Shown here piece after piece: positions 45,542 to 57,499 of a stretch of DNA of 64,000 nucleotides; the stretch's first letter is position 1, and each line of letters starts with the position of its first letter. The notes beneath the pieces are model-generated. The model saw only the letters and a list, made by a program, of their open reading frames with translations, made no database searches and was not told the DNA's origin. The DNA is from Steinernema hermaphroditum (Eukaryota; Nematoda; Chromadorea; Rhabditida; Steinernematidae): positions 16,988,001 through 17,052,000 of the forward strand of contig CM059625.1 in assembly GCA_030435675.1 (NCBI GenBank), read 5' to 3'. The position numbers were made by a program, and so were the translations under genes.

Positions 45542-46370
45542 TAAGACATACCCTTCCCGCGAACGCGGTTTTTCCTACTTGCGGATTAACATCGACTTTC
45601 CTGTAGTGAAGCTAACGATGTCCTCTACATTTTCATTATTACAAGCAAAGGTCGTAGATAATCTAGCGACAATGAGGGCGATATTTCGTGCACAACTCTT
45701 TACAACCAGCGTGTACAACGATGGACTTCTGAACCTTCGTGAGAAGATCACTGTAGCTGTTGGCCCGGTTCGAATCCGCACGGATCTCGGATCAACTGAA
45801 CAACGTGCCGGATTAAAACATTCAAGAGAGACGATTTGGTCATATTGATAACAATTCTTCGCGGAATTTACAAACACTAATACAATACTACAATACAATA
45901 CAATATAATACAATACAATACAATAATCGCCTCTAGACAAAGCACGGAGATGGACTGGCCATGGCTGCTCATTCCACTATGTTATGCGAGAAGTATGAAA
46001 GTGGGAACTGTGTGACAAAGCGCTTTCCTCAGGGCAATTTTAGCGTCAACAGGTCAAAGAAAAACATCCTAACTCAGCGAGCTTCAATTGAGACAGGAAA
46101 ATGACTACGACTCTCAAATTAAAGTATAAGTATCACTAATACGGTGTTTGTATAATTCCAGACCTTCCTTTCCACAGTCCTTTTCGGTTCATGAAAAGCC
46201 AATTATGGGTACTGTAACTCACAATCACACTGCCTGAACGAACAAGCGAAATTTCCTAAAAGTCCTAGTGCATCGGGCAATGCATCGGGTTCATGTAATG
46301 CTTCATAATTTGAATTTATTGTGGTGGTCTCTTTGAATCCGTGTTATTTCTTTTGCGACAGACAGAAATC
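45542..46370. other. Intergenic region with a microsatellite
   Basis: Both strands are open over 45579-45848 but neither product is recognisable. A GGTTCGAATCC box at about 45767 is isolated and does not sit in a tRNA fold. The acceptor TTTTGCGACAG ends at 46361, nine bases before the next ATG. Confidence 0.5.
45880..45925 (+). repeat. ACAAT pentanucleotide microsatellite
   Basis: About nine imperfect copies of a five-base unit (ACAAT/ACAAT-TATA variants) in 46 bases. Confidence 0.85.
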
Positions 46371-47513
46371 ATGCCAACGTTCAATGATATTTTGACGATT
46401 CTTCGTGAACAGGCACAGGATCGAGAAGACGCGGCGTCAGAAATTGGATCTGCTGCTGTTGCCCCCAGCGAACCAGGCACCGAAGCCGATTTCGCTGAAG
46501 ATGAGCCAGGGCCGTCAACAAGCTATCAAGCGAACGCGAAGAGAAGGGAGCAAAGAAGAGGATGTGCTGCGAACCCAAAATGGCAGTCGCTTCTCAACCA
46601 GAAGATCGAATCATATCTTGCAAAGGAAGAATCTAATGGAAACGAATGGTCGTCAGAGGAGCTGTATGAGCTATACAAGTTGATATGTAAATATGGATGC
46701 TGCCACGAAGCTGTCTCCCATGTATTCTCAGAACGATTAGCGCCACGATCACTCGACGATATTCGATCGAAAATCGTGGAAATCCATGACATCATTGAGA
46801 AGACCACGGACGAGCACAAACGCCTTGAATACCGGCGGTGCAACCGCGAAGATGCGGTCATCGAGCCACCGCTGCAAGACACAAAAGTGAATACATGGCT
46901 GCAGGCCGTCTGGGAACTTCTCTCACATCGTCATATCTCCGACGAGTCAAATATGGCTGTGGTGGATGTCATGCAAAAGTGTCAGGCAGCAGAAGGTGGT
47001 CAGAAACGGAAGTTGCAGCCTGTGCCAATCACGAATTCTGCTGATGCAAAATGCCGAAAGATAGCGGCCAATCCCGATTACGCATCTATTTACAAGACCG
47101 TTGAGATGATGGCAGCTATGCGGGATCCACAAAAGATGAAGATGAGGGAGTAAGTTATTTCACGTTTAGCTCAGTCAGTTTGAGAACCATTTGCTAGTGA
47201 CACTCTCTTCCCCTAGTGATGCCTTCATTCTTCACGCATTAACCCGATCAATTTCAGTGTTGACGCCGCAGTTCTCGTTTCGGCAATCGCCGAAGTAGAA
47301 CGACATGTGGATCAGCATCACGTCAAGCAGATGCCAATGTTCGCTGCCCTGTTCCGCGACCTACAAAGCGGACATTTTGAAGACTATAGCATCCTTCATC
47401 AGCTGAACGCTAACATTGACCCCGGCTCAGCACACATCAACTTCTTCGGCCTTACTGAAGAGCAACGATCGGTGTTCGCTTCGGATTCGAAGAAAAAGAA
47501 GAAGACAAAATAA
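46371..47513 (+). CDS. SANT-like nuclear protein, possible divergent SNAPC2
   Basis: Exons 46371-47149 and 47258-47513 give 344 aa. An acidic N-terminus (residues 15-60) precedes a SANT-like helix set (EWSSEELYELYKLICKYGC, then RSLDDIRSKI). Next come VNTWLQAVWELLSHR, a basic patch (GGQKRKLQ), NPDYASIYKTVEMMA, DVDAAVLVSAIAEVERHV and a C-terminal lysine run (KKKKKTK) typical of nuclear proteins. The order SANT-like segment, short W-containing helix, D-(F/Y)-x-x-IYK and an A-V-L-rich helix parallels human SNAPC2, a subunit of the snRNA-activating complex. This is an inference from pattern, not a confirmed homology. The start follows a probable trans-splice acceptor (46361). Confidence 0.75.
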
Positions 47514-47967
47514 TACCACTTCCACCATAGCAACGTTGACTTTACGTTTACTGTTTAAATATATTGACTTCTCAATTTCATTGGACTGTTTGAAGGTTTT
47601 GCTTAGTTTGCGTCCGGGATTTCAGTTACTAATGCTGGTACTTGCTAATTTGCTAATTGCTAATAATCATGTCTCTGATTTGGAATTACAATCGGTTTGA
47701 AGAGGGATGAGGCAAGGAAGTTGTCAATACGATAAGAAAGGTGGTATATGCCTATTTGCATGCTACACATATAATTATGGACAACATCCAAACCACCGAT
47801 CAACTCACGAATTTCCTGGAAATGTCGATAACGATGAATTCTGTATGTGATTATGAGGGAGAAGCTTTTAATTGGTGGTTTCCGATCGTTCTGCACGGCA
47901 GACGAGTGTGCATGTCATGCGTAACACCAATCTTACAGTTTGTTGTCTTCGATGGTCGGTTTATGTG

Positions 47968-47973
47968 AATAAA
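47968..47973 (+). terminator. Candidate polyadenylation signal of the SANT-like gene
   Basis: AATAAA 455 bases after the stop codon. Confidence 0.35.
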
Positions 47974-49817
47974 CGGACCGCTGCAACTCCAAATAGCCAG
48001 CTACTCGAATGATGGTTCCCATTTTTCACTCATGATTTTCACAACGATCACTGTTAACGCTGGTAATCTCAAGCCGTTTTGTCCCACCTTTCCCTCGCAA
48101 CTGTATTGAGCTGTGTTGGACTTTCCAGCTGCTACACCGATTGCACGTACTGATCTCATTAGAATCATGGTGATCCGTCTCCAGACGGCTCACATCCTTT
48201 GATGACCAGGGCTTAGACGAGCTATTGGAACCCACTGAAATGTCTCGCAAAGTACCTCGCTCCAAGAAATATTGCATAAGTAGCTTTATTGGAGGATAAT
48301 CATCAAATAGTCGGACGACGTTCTAACCGAGGTGTGCTCAGTGCACTAGAAGATGTGGAGTTCGTCCTTTCTATCCGCTTCGAAATTTATAAGGCGCTTT
48401 ATTGCAGGACGATATTACACTGGAAAGCTTGAATTAGAAGTCCAGTAGAGGCCGATCTCCGTTTGAGATATTCTAAGTTTATTCCGTGACTTTTCTTGAA
48501 TTTTGCTTTACTAGCTTCGCAATGATCATTGGCCAACGGGTTGCCATTATAGTCTAATTAGAGTATCAGTATTTCAAACTAATAAATTAGATTGCTGGCT
48601 AATAATTTCCACCGTTAGGATACAGTATACAGCTGGTTTCATGCTGTTTGGAATCAATGAAGCGCATTATTGGGCTTACCCATCTCAATCAGTCTCTCAC
48701 AAATGTTTCGAATTTTTGTATCTTTCTTGGAATCGGTAGAAAATCAGTCCGAGAAGGAGAGTAGAAGCATTTACATTTCTCCTAGTAGTTGAGTCTGTTA
48801 TTTCGAAACAGGCCGACGTATAACCTACGCATCGGGCGATTGAACGTGTGCGCTAGAAATGAAATATTTAGAGCTAGGTGGTAATAAAAACAAAGTGCAA
48901 GACATTAGGATGCACAATTTGTCAAATGTCGCCGACCGGTTTCCTTCAGGGATCATCGTATACTTCTAATGCTGATTTTGCCTTACGGCTTATGCACTAA
49001 CATGACCAGAAAGTGCAGGTTAGTTGTAGTATCCCATGTATCTCATCAAGGCGAATTATTAACTGATGATAGTCGATTCCTGTTAAGGATCATCCTTATG
49101 TCTTAAAGAAGTACGAAAGCACAAACTACGCTGTCGCCAGGGGAACTTTCGTCAGTGTACTTGGAAGGCGTTGGTGTTTATTGTTGCCGACTGTGTGGAT
49201 TAGCAATGAACATATGCGGTAGCATACATGCCTTTTTCTTTCAAAAGATTAGGGCGCAAAATACGAACTTCTCAAAGTATACGAAACTGTTAGTGCTCGC
49301 TATCCAAGTGCTTGTTTTTACGTGCTTGCGACGTTGAACCGAGCAGGGATAGTAGCACATTCATCTTCAAAATAGGGGTCAAAGTTTTGAATTATTTCCG
49401 TTAAACTCTATTTTTATTGTGGTTCTTCAGATCATTCGCTTTTTGGCGTCAGAATGTTGTGCTCGTGGCATGTGCGCTAAGTGTTCACTTCCGGTTCACT
49501 TCCCTTCTTTGAAATGTTCTTTCCGATCTTAATAGAACGTTTAGCTCTACACAATTTTATGTTCATCTAACGTAGATCAATTAGTCAATGTCCAGTGGTA
49601 AATTTCAAAAAGCAGGCAATCAAAGTCATCGAATTTGTGTTGGACTCTTTCGACTTTAATTTTGGTGCGGTTCCTGAAATATAAAAAATGAATCATTTGT
49701 GCTATGTTAGTCTAATCTACGGAAACTCTTTATCCGTATATATTGGAATTTATGTGGTTTTCTAGTGATCTATTGAAATCCGTATGCTAAGGAAGAAGGT
49801 TGAACGATTAGACACAG

Positions 49818-49873
49818 TTTTGTTGTAACTTCACGCCAACTTCACGCCAATTTTGTTGTAACTTCACGGCAAC
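49818..49873 (+). repeat. 33-bp-period tandem duplication
   Basis: A 23-base unit containing TTGTTGTAACTTCACG recurs at 49818-49840 and 49851-49873 with one mismatch; between them the AACTTCACGCCAA part is itself repeated. Confidence 0.75.
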
Positions 49874-51749
49874 TGCGGAGACTCTGGATTCTGAAGAGAT
49901 GATCAGAATCTGCGTATCTTTGACATCCTTTTCGTTTTGTTATTTTGTTTACTATAATAGTTTCGACAAGCAAAAATTTAATAAATTTTCTACGTCACAG
50001 TGAGCTCTTGGAAATACCCTTTTAATAATAAACCGTTAATGCTCATCTTTATCCAATGATTTATGTTTGCTGGCACAACATATAGCGTTCATTGCCAGAA
50101 CAACAAACAGTCGTCAGAATCCCCGTCAGCCGTTTATTTAAGGAGATAGCCATGACAATCGTGGGTGCCCAAAATAAATCGTAAAAGCTTGCGTAAGATG
50201 CGTCTTAGTGTCGCGATATCCCTTGCTAATCCCTCCGTGTATTCTCCCGTTGCAGGTATCAGTTAGGTGACTCCCCTTCTGCTAGTCAGAAAGCTGGACA
50301 ATTATCGAGTTCGACATGCGGTTACCTGTCGAGAAGTCAGACTTTGGCAATTGCATGTTATCAAACGACATCGGGTGCTATTAGTGTCGATTAATGGTTT
50401 GCGGAAACAGGAACGACATGTCTTTAAGTGTTATAACATGTGTACCGATGTTGAGACTACAAGGGATCAGGCAGACATCAGCCATTAGGTTGAGGGTGCG
50501 AGTTATCGTCGCACTACTTCGGCCAACGTGTACTTCCTTATTTCGAGTGCACTATCTGTGTTCTCGGTCACAATGAGGAGGGCCATGGACGTACTCCTCC
50601 CGAGACATCACATCACATCATGAACGCATCACGAAACAACGACTGCCCACGAAGTAATCGTTTCTGTTCTTCGTTGCTTATTCAATTTTCCTGGAGACTC
50701 GTGCGTTGTTATGCGATGTTCGTTCGGTGCTGGGGCCTGTGCAGGGTGTTCCTTCGCAAAATTTGGAAACAAAACTGCGTCCATTGCCAACAGTGTTTAA
50801 TGAGCCTCGTGTTCTAAAAATTGCTACTCGTAGCACACCCCTCCATCCGTTGCGCTAACAGTGTTTTTAGATATGAATTTATTCGTCGTGGGAGGATTAA
50901 GAAATGCGATATTGTTTGGACGTTTTAAATGGGTTAACCGCACCGTTCATGCTTTTAATGCATTAGTGTACAGCTCCAATCAACTGCTATTGACCTTAAG
51001 CTTAGAACGTCATACAAGTGCAGGTTTGCAAGAATATTCATCACTGTGTGCAACTGCACTTCAAGCTTGTGCCTAACGGGTTTCCTTTCTAAAAAAATTT
51101 TGTTTTTACCACTGTCTTCAAATCAAACTGCATGGTTCTAGAAAATATGCTCTGCTAACGATGAATAGGGTATAACTAAAAAACCGGTCTGACAATCTCT
51201 TTTTTTGGGTTACAAACAACAACACTCCTCCTCTCCTAATCTTACTTAAGAGGACGTAATTTGAGGGACCAACATCATTCTCTAAGAATATGGTCTTTCG
51301 TAATGGCCAGCAAAGAGACGTTTTCGCCTTTTCAGCATCAGAAGCGGTCCGTCTGATCACTTAGTGTTCGTCGTGTTGTTCTACAGCACTGCACCGCTCA
51401 TTACAAATCTTTAAAGGACGCAATACTCTACACCCGTTCTGAATATTATCATAGTTTCAGGTATGGGAATCACTCATTTATATTGCGCTGGATACCGTGT
51501 TTATTTCGGAGAGGAATTTCAATTTTTCTTTATTGAAGCGAAACGTTTGTTCAAGGTTCCTTGCTCTATAGGTATCCGATTAAAGGTTGAAGCGTACTAT
51601 TGTAAAGCCCACCATTCGTGCATAACAGAAAAGGCGTTGGAAGACGATAAAGCCGTCATTTTATGAAATTTTGACTGGGTGTCCCTTCGTGTGCCAAGTT
51701 CGCTTGTAACGGTCGATTTTAATCACATTGGTTAGTACGCATAGTAACC

Positions 51750-51887
51750 ATGTTTTTGTTTTATCGAATTGCACTTGTTGCCGTCCTGTTTGTCCAAACA
51801 GAACTCTGCAAGAGGCATGTTATTGAGCTATTTACGGATGCGCCAAGAGCAGCAAGAACATTCCAAATTTCGGGTAGGCCCCGATAG
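51750..51887 (+). CDS. Putative small secreted peptide or first exon (45 aa)
   Basis: The ATG opens a hydrophobic stretch, MFLFYRIALVAVLFVQT, that looks like a signal peptide, followed by ELCKR and HVIELFTDAPRAARTF. The frame stops after 45 codons. A GTAGGC donor lies just before the stop, so this could be exon 1 of a longer gene. The KR dibasic site and the ISGRPR end would suit a neuropeptide precursor, but I know no matching peptide family. Confidence 0.25.
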   Translation: MFLFYRIALVAVLFVQTELCKRHVIELFTDAPRAARTFQISGRPR

Positions 51888-53785
51888 ATCTTGTTAAAGA
51901 GGCGCGGAAAATTGCTCTTAGAGATAGCCGTACATATCAATTAAGGTGGTAACTGTTTCATCGTGTAACATTTGTTGTATCGTAAGATCGAATGAAACTG
52001 AAACATTTATCCACATACGTCGGTCTCCACCCGCGTGTCCTAGGAAATCTTGTCGATCGGAGAATATCCGACTCAATGGAAGCGCCATAATGGCGGCCAC
52101 ATTTAAGCAGTGACGTAAAGGTCGCCTAGGTTCGTAGCGATTGAGATTTTTTTTGGCAAGATCTTGTATCAGAGACCACTATGGTTGCGGTTCGCTCCAC
52201 CTCCGAGTAGTATTCTCTCGAATATAACCACATCATGATGTGCGAATGTGGTGCCTGTGGTGGAGAGGTCTGACCTTTTCTTTCTGAAGAAATCATTTAT
52301 CCATTTGATGTTATTCGTATGATCACCTCACAAAAAGTGCATAACACAGACGACTGCGACAACTCATAAACGTACGACCTTTGATCGTTTTCAGGCCACT
52401 TCCAATTAGCCATCCATTGAACTAGTTACGTTTGTAGAACGGCGCGGTCAGACCGGACAGTACTGGCATTGCTTAATGCACTAGTCATTTCATGGCTGTG
52501 GCTACTTCAATATACATACGACTTTTTTTCTTTGTACTCAACTTACGAGTAGGCGTTATGTATGTTTTTACGCCGCTCTGTTTCGTATATAATTCCGAAG
52601 TGTATACTTTTTTTAGACACTCTGATGGCACGTATTAACAAAAAGTATTTGTTTATTAGAGTGGAACAAGATAAGCGACATATGTCTGTCACCTTTATTT
52701 ATTTGAACTATGTGCTCTTTCCGTGTGTTTTTATTGCATGTTCGAGGGGAAAGCTAAATGTCGCAACTTCCTCCTACGTGCGTTTAAATAGCTCTTAGAC
52801 AGATAATAATAGAACGCTGTGCTGGAGCTGCGAAACATTACATACGGAAATGTGCCGCTGTCATTGCATCTTCGACAGTGTTACGTGACAATCTGTAAAG
52901 TGTCCTGCAAGATATAACTGCTTTTGCAAGCGACAATTGCATACATAGCTTATGCCATCAACGCTTGTAAAAAAACGTTCGAGAACCATAGGATCATCCA
53001 AATTGCATGAGGGTTAAGGTTCATATAAGTTTAGCAACTTCTATGTGCGCATGTTCACTTGGTAAAGCTACAGCGCTTCGACCCATAAGTACCAAAGGCA
53101 AGATGGTGTTTATCTTCACCTCTCATTTTATTACATGTTATTTACTGTGTGTTTTCCTTGGACTCCTGCAATTTCTTGTTAAGCACCTCGTGTAATTACA
53201 TGTTTAGAAATACACAGCAACACATGTTCATAAAAAAGGCTATTGATGATTTTCTAGGAAAATGAACAACCATTGTTTTTTGCCGAAATTGTTTCGTAGA
53301 GGATATCCGATTTTCTGTGAACATAGCCGATCCGAAATATATAAAAACAATTTGAACGTGCAAAAATTTCCATTTCGTATCAAATTGTTTTCAGTGCGGG
53401 CCGCCTGTTTATACTGAAGTCCGTGATTAAAACCTGACACCGTTTTCTGTTAAAGTGCAGTAGAAAGCAAACACTACTCGCGGAAGAGATGTTTGGGCAC
53501 GGCGCCGCGATCAGTTAGAGTAAAGCTGCTGATTCTTTTAAGTGGTTTATTTTCATATTGCTTATAAGAGCGTCTCGTATTCTTTCCGGTTTTTTCTTCT
53601 TGTGACATTTCCGAAAGCAATATTATTCATATCTCTAACCATCATGGCTTGCGCCAATGTCGTCTGACTACGGTAGTATTTCGCTGTTGGTTGAGGACCC
53701 GGTTTCTTTTGAGTCCTAAATAGACACTTGGTAAAAAATTCATTGTCTGTATTTCGTAAATTTCTAAACCCCTGCCAGCTCTAGA

Positions 53786-53827
53786 GCGTAGGTAATGTCC
53801 TTCAAGCGCGTAGGTAATGTCCTTCAA
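53786..53827 (+). repeat. 22-bp-period tandem duplication
   Basis: A 20-base unit, GCGTAGGTAATGTCCTTCAA, occurs twice, at 53786-53805 and 53808-53827, without mismatch. Confidence 0.85.
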
Positions 53828-56800
53828 TGATCAAACGAAAGCATTTGAATATGTGGAATCTGATGTAAGGTTTGTCATAACCTTGACAATCGTCTTCAAG
53901 GTGGCAATGTCACAAAAGCGCTATTTCTAGTGGGTGAGAAGATATATGAAATATAATCTTTTTGAACTTGTTTTTTTGCTTGGTGTCAGTTTTCCATTTA
54001 CGATTGTACTGGTTGTACCATCAGTGCACTAGGATGGACTCCCACATTTCTCTTTTTTTGTCTTGGATCGCGCAATGCTACACGCTTAAACACCGAGGGC
54101 CATTGTCCTGGCAGGCGAACAAAGAAATTGTTTTCGATGGTCCTTCCTTTCTAACCACTGTTTTCGCATTGAGCCAACCAAAGCGAAAAGATACGTGTTC
54201 TTCGAGGCTAACCCAGGTGCGTCGTCTGTTTTCATTCACTAATTGCTGTAGTCTGAGCCGTGCTACTGCTCTACTAGCCATTCGAAAACTTTCGAGAGCC
54301 CGATTGTTTTGGCGGCCATCATAACATTCGCACATAGTTAATTAACGACGTGCTGGTCCTTAGTTCCGTTTTTGAATCGTCGGAAACTGTTTTTAAATGC
54401 AAGAAAATTTGGGCGCTGTTCTAGGGACATTTTTAATTGCCGTACTTGTTGAAAGGGTGGCACAATATGACAATCATAAGCGTTTTGTGTGCTCACATTT
54501 CTTTCTTTCGCGATGATTCTTGTGCTTTTTTTCTAGTTCGCATGTCCTCGATGGGGCGTTACTAATTCGACAAAGACATGTGTTGACGAGAGCCGGTGTT
54601 GTCCAAAAAGTGTGCGTGCTAGTGCTATTTACTGTTGGCTGAACGTGTCCACTTCCTAGTTTGCTTTTTATTGCTCTGTTTTAATTTCAATTGCGTTGAG
54701 CGTCCCTGTGGACGACCCTAATAACGAAGCGCTATCGTGAAATAGAGGCGTTTCGCTATCTTAGTCATCGGCCACCTAGAATCGGTGATGATGAGTCGTT
54801 GTCGTCCAAAGGACATGGCCAATCAGCCTACTCAGTGATGAAAGGCACCATCTGAAGTGCTTCTGGTCACTAATGGTCACGATAATAGTGGACTATTTGC
54901 TTGCGGAGATATTCCTGGTTGCAGGGATATTTCTCCTGGTCTGACAGCTTTCTCCTTGTCCACTGCTTTAATGACGCTATATTCTACGCAGCGGATGTGA
55001 CTTTCTGTGGCACAGGCATAGGAGTATAACAGATTCACTCTTTCTACAGCCTTCCGGCGAACATGGTTCGAAAACGGCGCTTCATAAGCGCCTTTTAAGA
55101 AAAGTTGGCGTAACACTGAAGCATAGGTGCGCTAAGCTTTTAGGTAACCTATATTGATAGCCAGTTCATAAGTACGGTAACTCGTATGACGTGTCCAATG
55201 AGACACTAGGCTTAGTTAAATAAATGATATTCATACTGGCTTAACCACTTCTTCAGTATACAAAAAAACTTTCAAAGAAGGAACCTATTTTTGCAATTGC
55301 CAAATTCACGCGACCGAGGCATCGACGATCATCATTGCGACGTCAATTTTCTGTGAAGGCTATGTTGCATTAATTAAAAAAAACAACAACGATGTGTGTT
55401 GCGGATGACGACAGAAAATTAAGAACGTCTTCGTCTGTTCACGCTACACTTATTACCTATAGCCATGACCCTATTTTTTAGCTTTATTGCTTAATGTGTT
55501 CCAGATGAGCAGTTAGCACCTAGGGCGATCTATTTTGAGCTTCCTCATTTGGTGGTAATGACTTCACTTCCGCTTGAACTGAGGCGCAGTTCGATCGTCC
55601 AGTCGGTTATTGTTTGTTTTGATAATAAAAATATTTATTAGATGAGTTCAGCTCGCGGTTCAGCTCGCTGCTTTCAGTTCCTTATTCGTCTTGCGCGTAC
55701 TCTTCAGTTTCCATTCATTATTCTCCAAATGTCACGACGTTTAACTTTGTACTATCTCCATTAATTGGTCTGTAGTTGTTGAACGGTTTTTCCTAAAAAT
55801 TAGATGACTTGAATCAGCTTGCAAGAGGAGGTAGTTCGTCTACTACCAAATGGGTCGCGTTCTTGGATTTTGACGTAGTGGTTCATGTCCAAATCCGCGG
55901 TCCACGTGGATCTCATACGGGTCTTATTATTCACAATTATTTACGATGTGAGACCATGTCTACCCACTACCACGAGGGCCGCGTAATGCTTTTCTTCCAC
56001 AAGTCGACTTACACTAACCCGTTCCTTTCCATAATCCCATCACTGTTCACTAATGAGACACATCTAATTTTCCGCTTACTTTCCCGTTCTTTATGCATGT
56101 GTCTTATTTTGATGTTGTTGACGTCGTCGAAGAACAAAAAGAAAAGCGAAAGGTGCGCGGCCATCACAGCGGATATGCGCAAGATATCCATCTGTCTGAT
56201 ATCGTTTATTAAACACATTGCTTACTCATCATCGTTTACTCGGCTGCGAACCGCGCAGCGTTCTCCTTTACTCTGTTTTGATTTCATTTGCGGAGAGAAA
56301 ATTAATAAACAGAAATTGCGACCCAGGCAAGAGTCTTCGTTACCTTGAGCGCATGAGAGTCCAACTGGAACATATTGGTTAGCTGAACAGGCGCTGCGCT
56401 TGCTCTGATATGCCAATATGAATGCGGTAGCCTTTGGTCTTTCTTGTGGCTCCTCTTTCAAAATAGTTCGGGTGAATGAAGTGACGTTCGTGACATTTGA
56501 CGTTAAATTTGTTAGTCATCAAAACAGTTATTTGTCAATTTCGGTTGTTTTGATCTTCGCGTTCGCTTCTCCTATCCCTGTACATCGAGTCTTTTATGTT
56601 GATTTAATTACCGCCTAGACAGACGTAACCAGTCACCAGAAAGGTCAACAAACGGAACACCTATTAGATTTTTTTAATGGTAAATTTTATTGTGATGTAA
56701 CTTGCTGTGAAATGAAAAATATTCCGTGGTGTTTCCTATATCTGATGACGTCGGTCAATGGACACGTGTCTTCCGGGAGCAGTTGAAGTCATCTGTACTT

Positions 56801-57478
56801 TGTGGGTCGAATTAAATAGCGTAGATCACTCTGCGCATCACGTATTTAATACCATGCGGTATTTTGAAGGCGGGCACTTGGTTTAATGACATTGATAGGA
56901 ATGTAGTGCATTTCCTCAATACACTAGAGTCTAGAGTTTGTTGCCTACCGTCTTGATCCGTAACGTCATATTGCACTTCGTATTCTGCGTAGTACTTCGC
57001 TGTGTGGGTCATAAATGAATTACAATAGATTACAGTTTTTGCGATCAACTAAAGAGACAGCGCTCTCAAGAATCCAAACAGTTTCTTAAATAGTTCGTAA
57101 GAAAAACGTATTTGAGGCAATCGAAGCACTCGATCTTAAGGTGGAATCCCGTTTGTGATGCCTTTTGTACTGATGACAGGACATGCAGTAACGGATTGCG
57201 AAACTACAAAATGATCATATATTCTTCCCCTTTAATAGCAGTACGGCCTTTGTGGAAGCAACAAAACCGTAGGCCGCTCAACCAGCTATCACTAGAGGGT
57301 TAAACTACTGTACATGAATTTTAATTCGCTGATTGGCTGCATCTTCTGCGCGCACTTTCCTATAGCACTCGAATTCTAAAATTCTAACTTTTAACAAAGG
57401 ACTGAACTTGTTATTTGTTTTTCCCTTTTAAACAGAAAGTTCGACAACACCTTTGTTTCTTCTTTTTCGACGGCATGT

Positions 57479-57499
57479 CAGAAAACAGAATGTTTTCTG
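57479..57499. repeat. Perfect 9-bp hairpin
   Basis: CAGAAAACA and its reverse complement are separated by three bases. No T-tract or gene context gives it a role. Confidence 0.5.

Noticed and set aside
45755..45790. GGTTCGAATCC box suggesting a tRNA gene
   Set aside because: Only three base pairs of T-stem can form, and there is no box A at the right distance or acceptor stem.
54078..54335. Minus-strand 85-codon frame with an ALESFRMASRAVARLRLQQL segment
   Set aside because: The helix-like composition looked coding, but no flanking exon, start context or family resemblance was found.
54776..54866. C/D snoRNA-like boxes (GTGATGA at 54785 and 54835, CTGA at 54852)
   Set aside because: The second GTGATGA is only about 10 bases from the CTGA, leaving no guide, there is no D' box, and the terminal stem needs a bulge.
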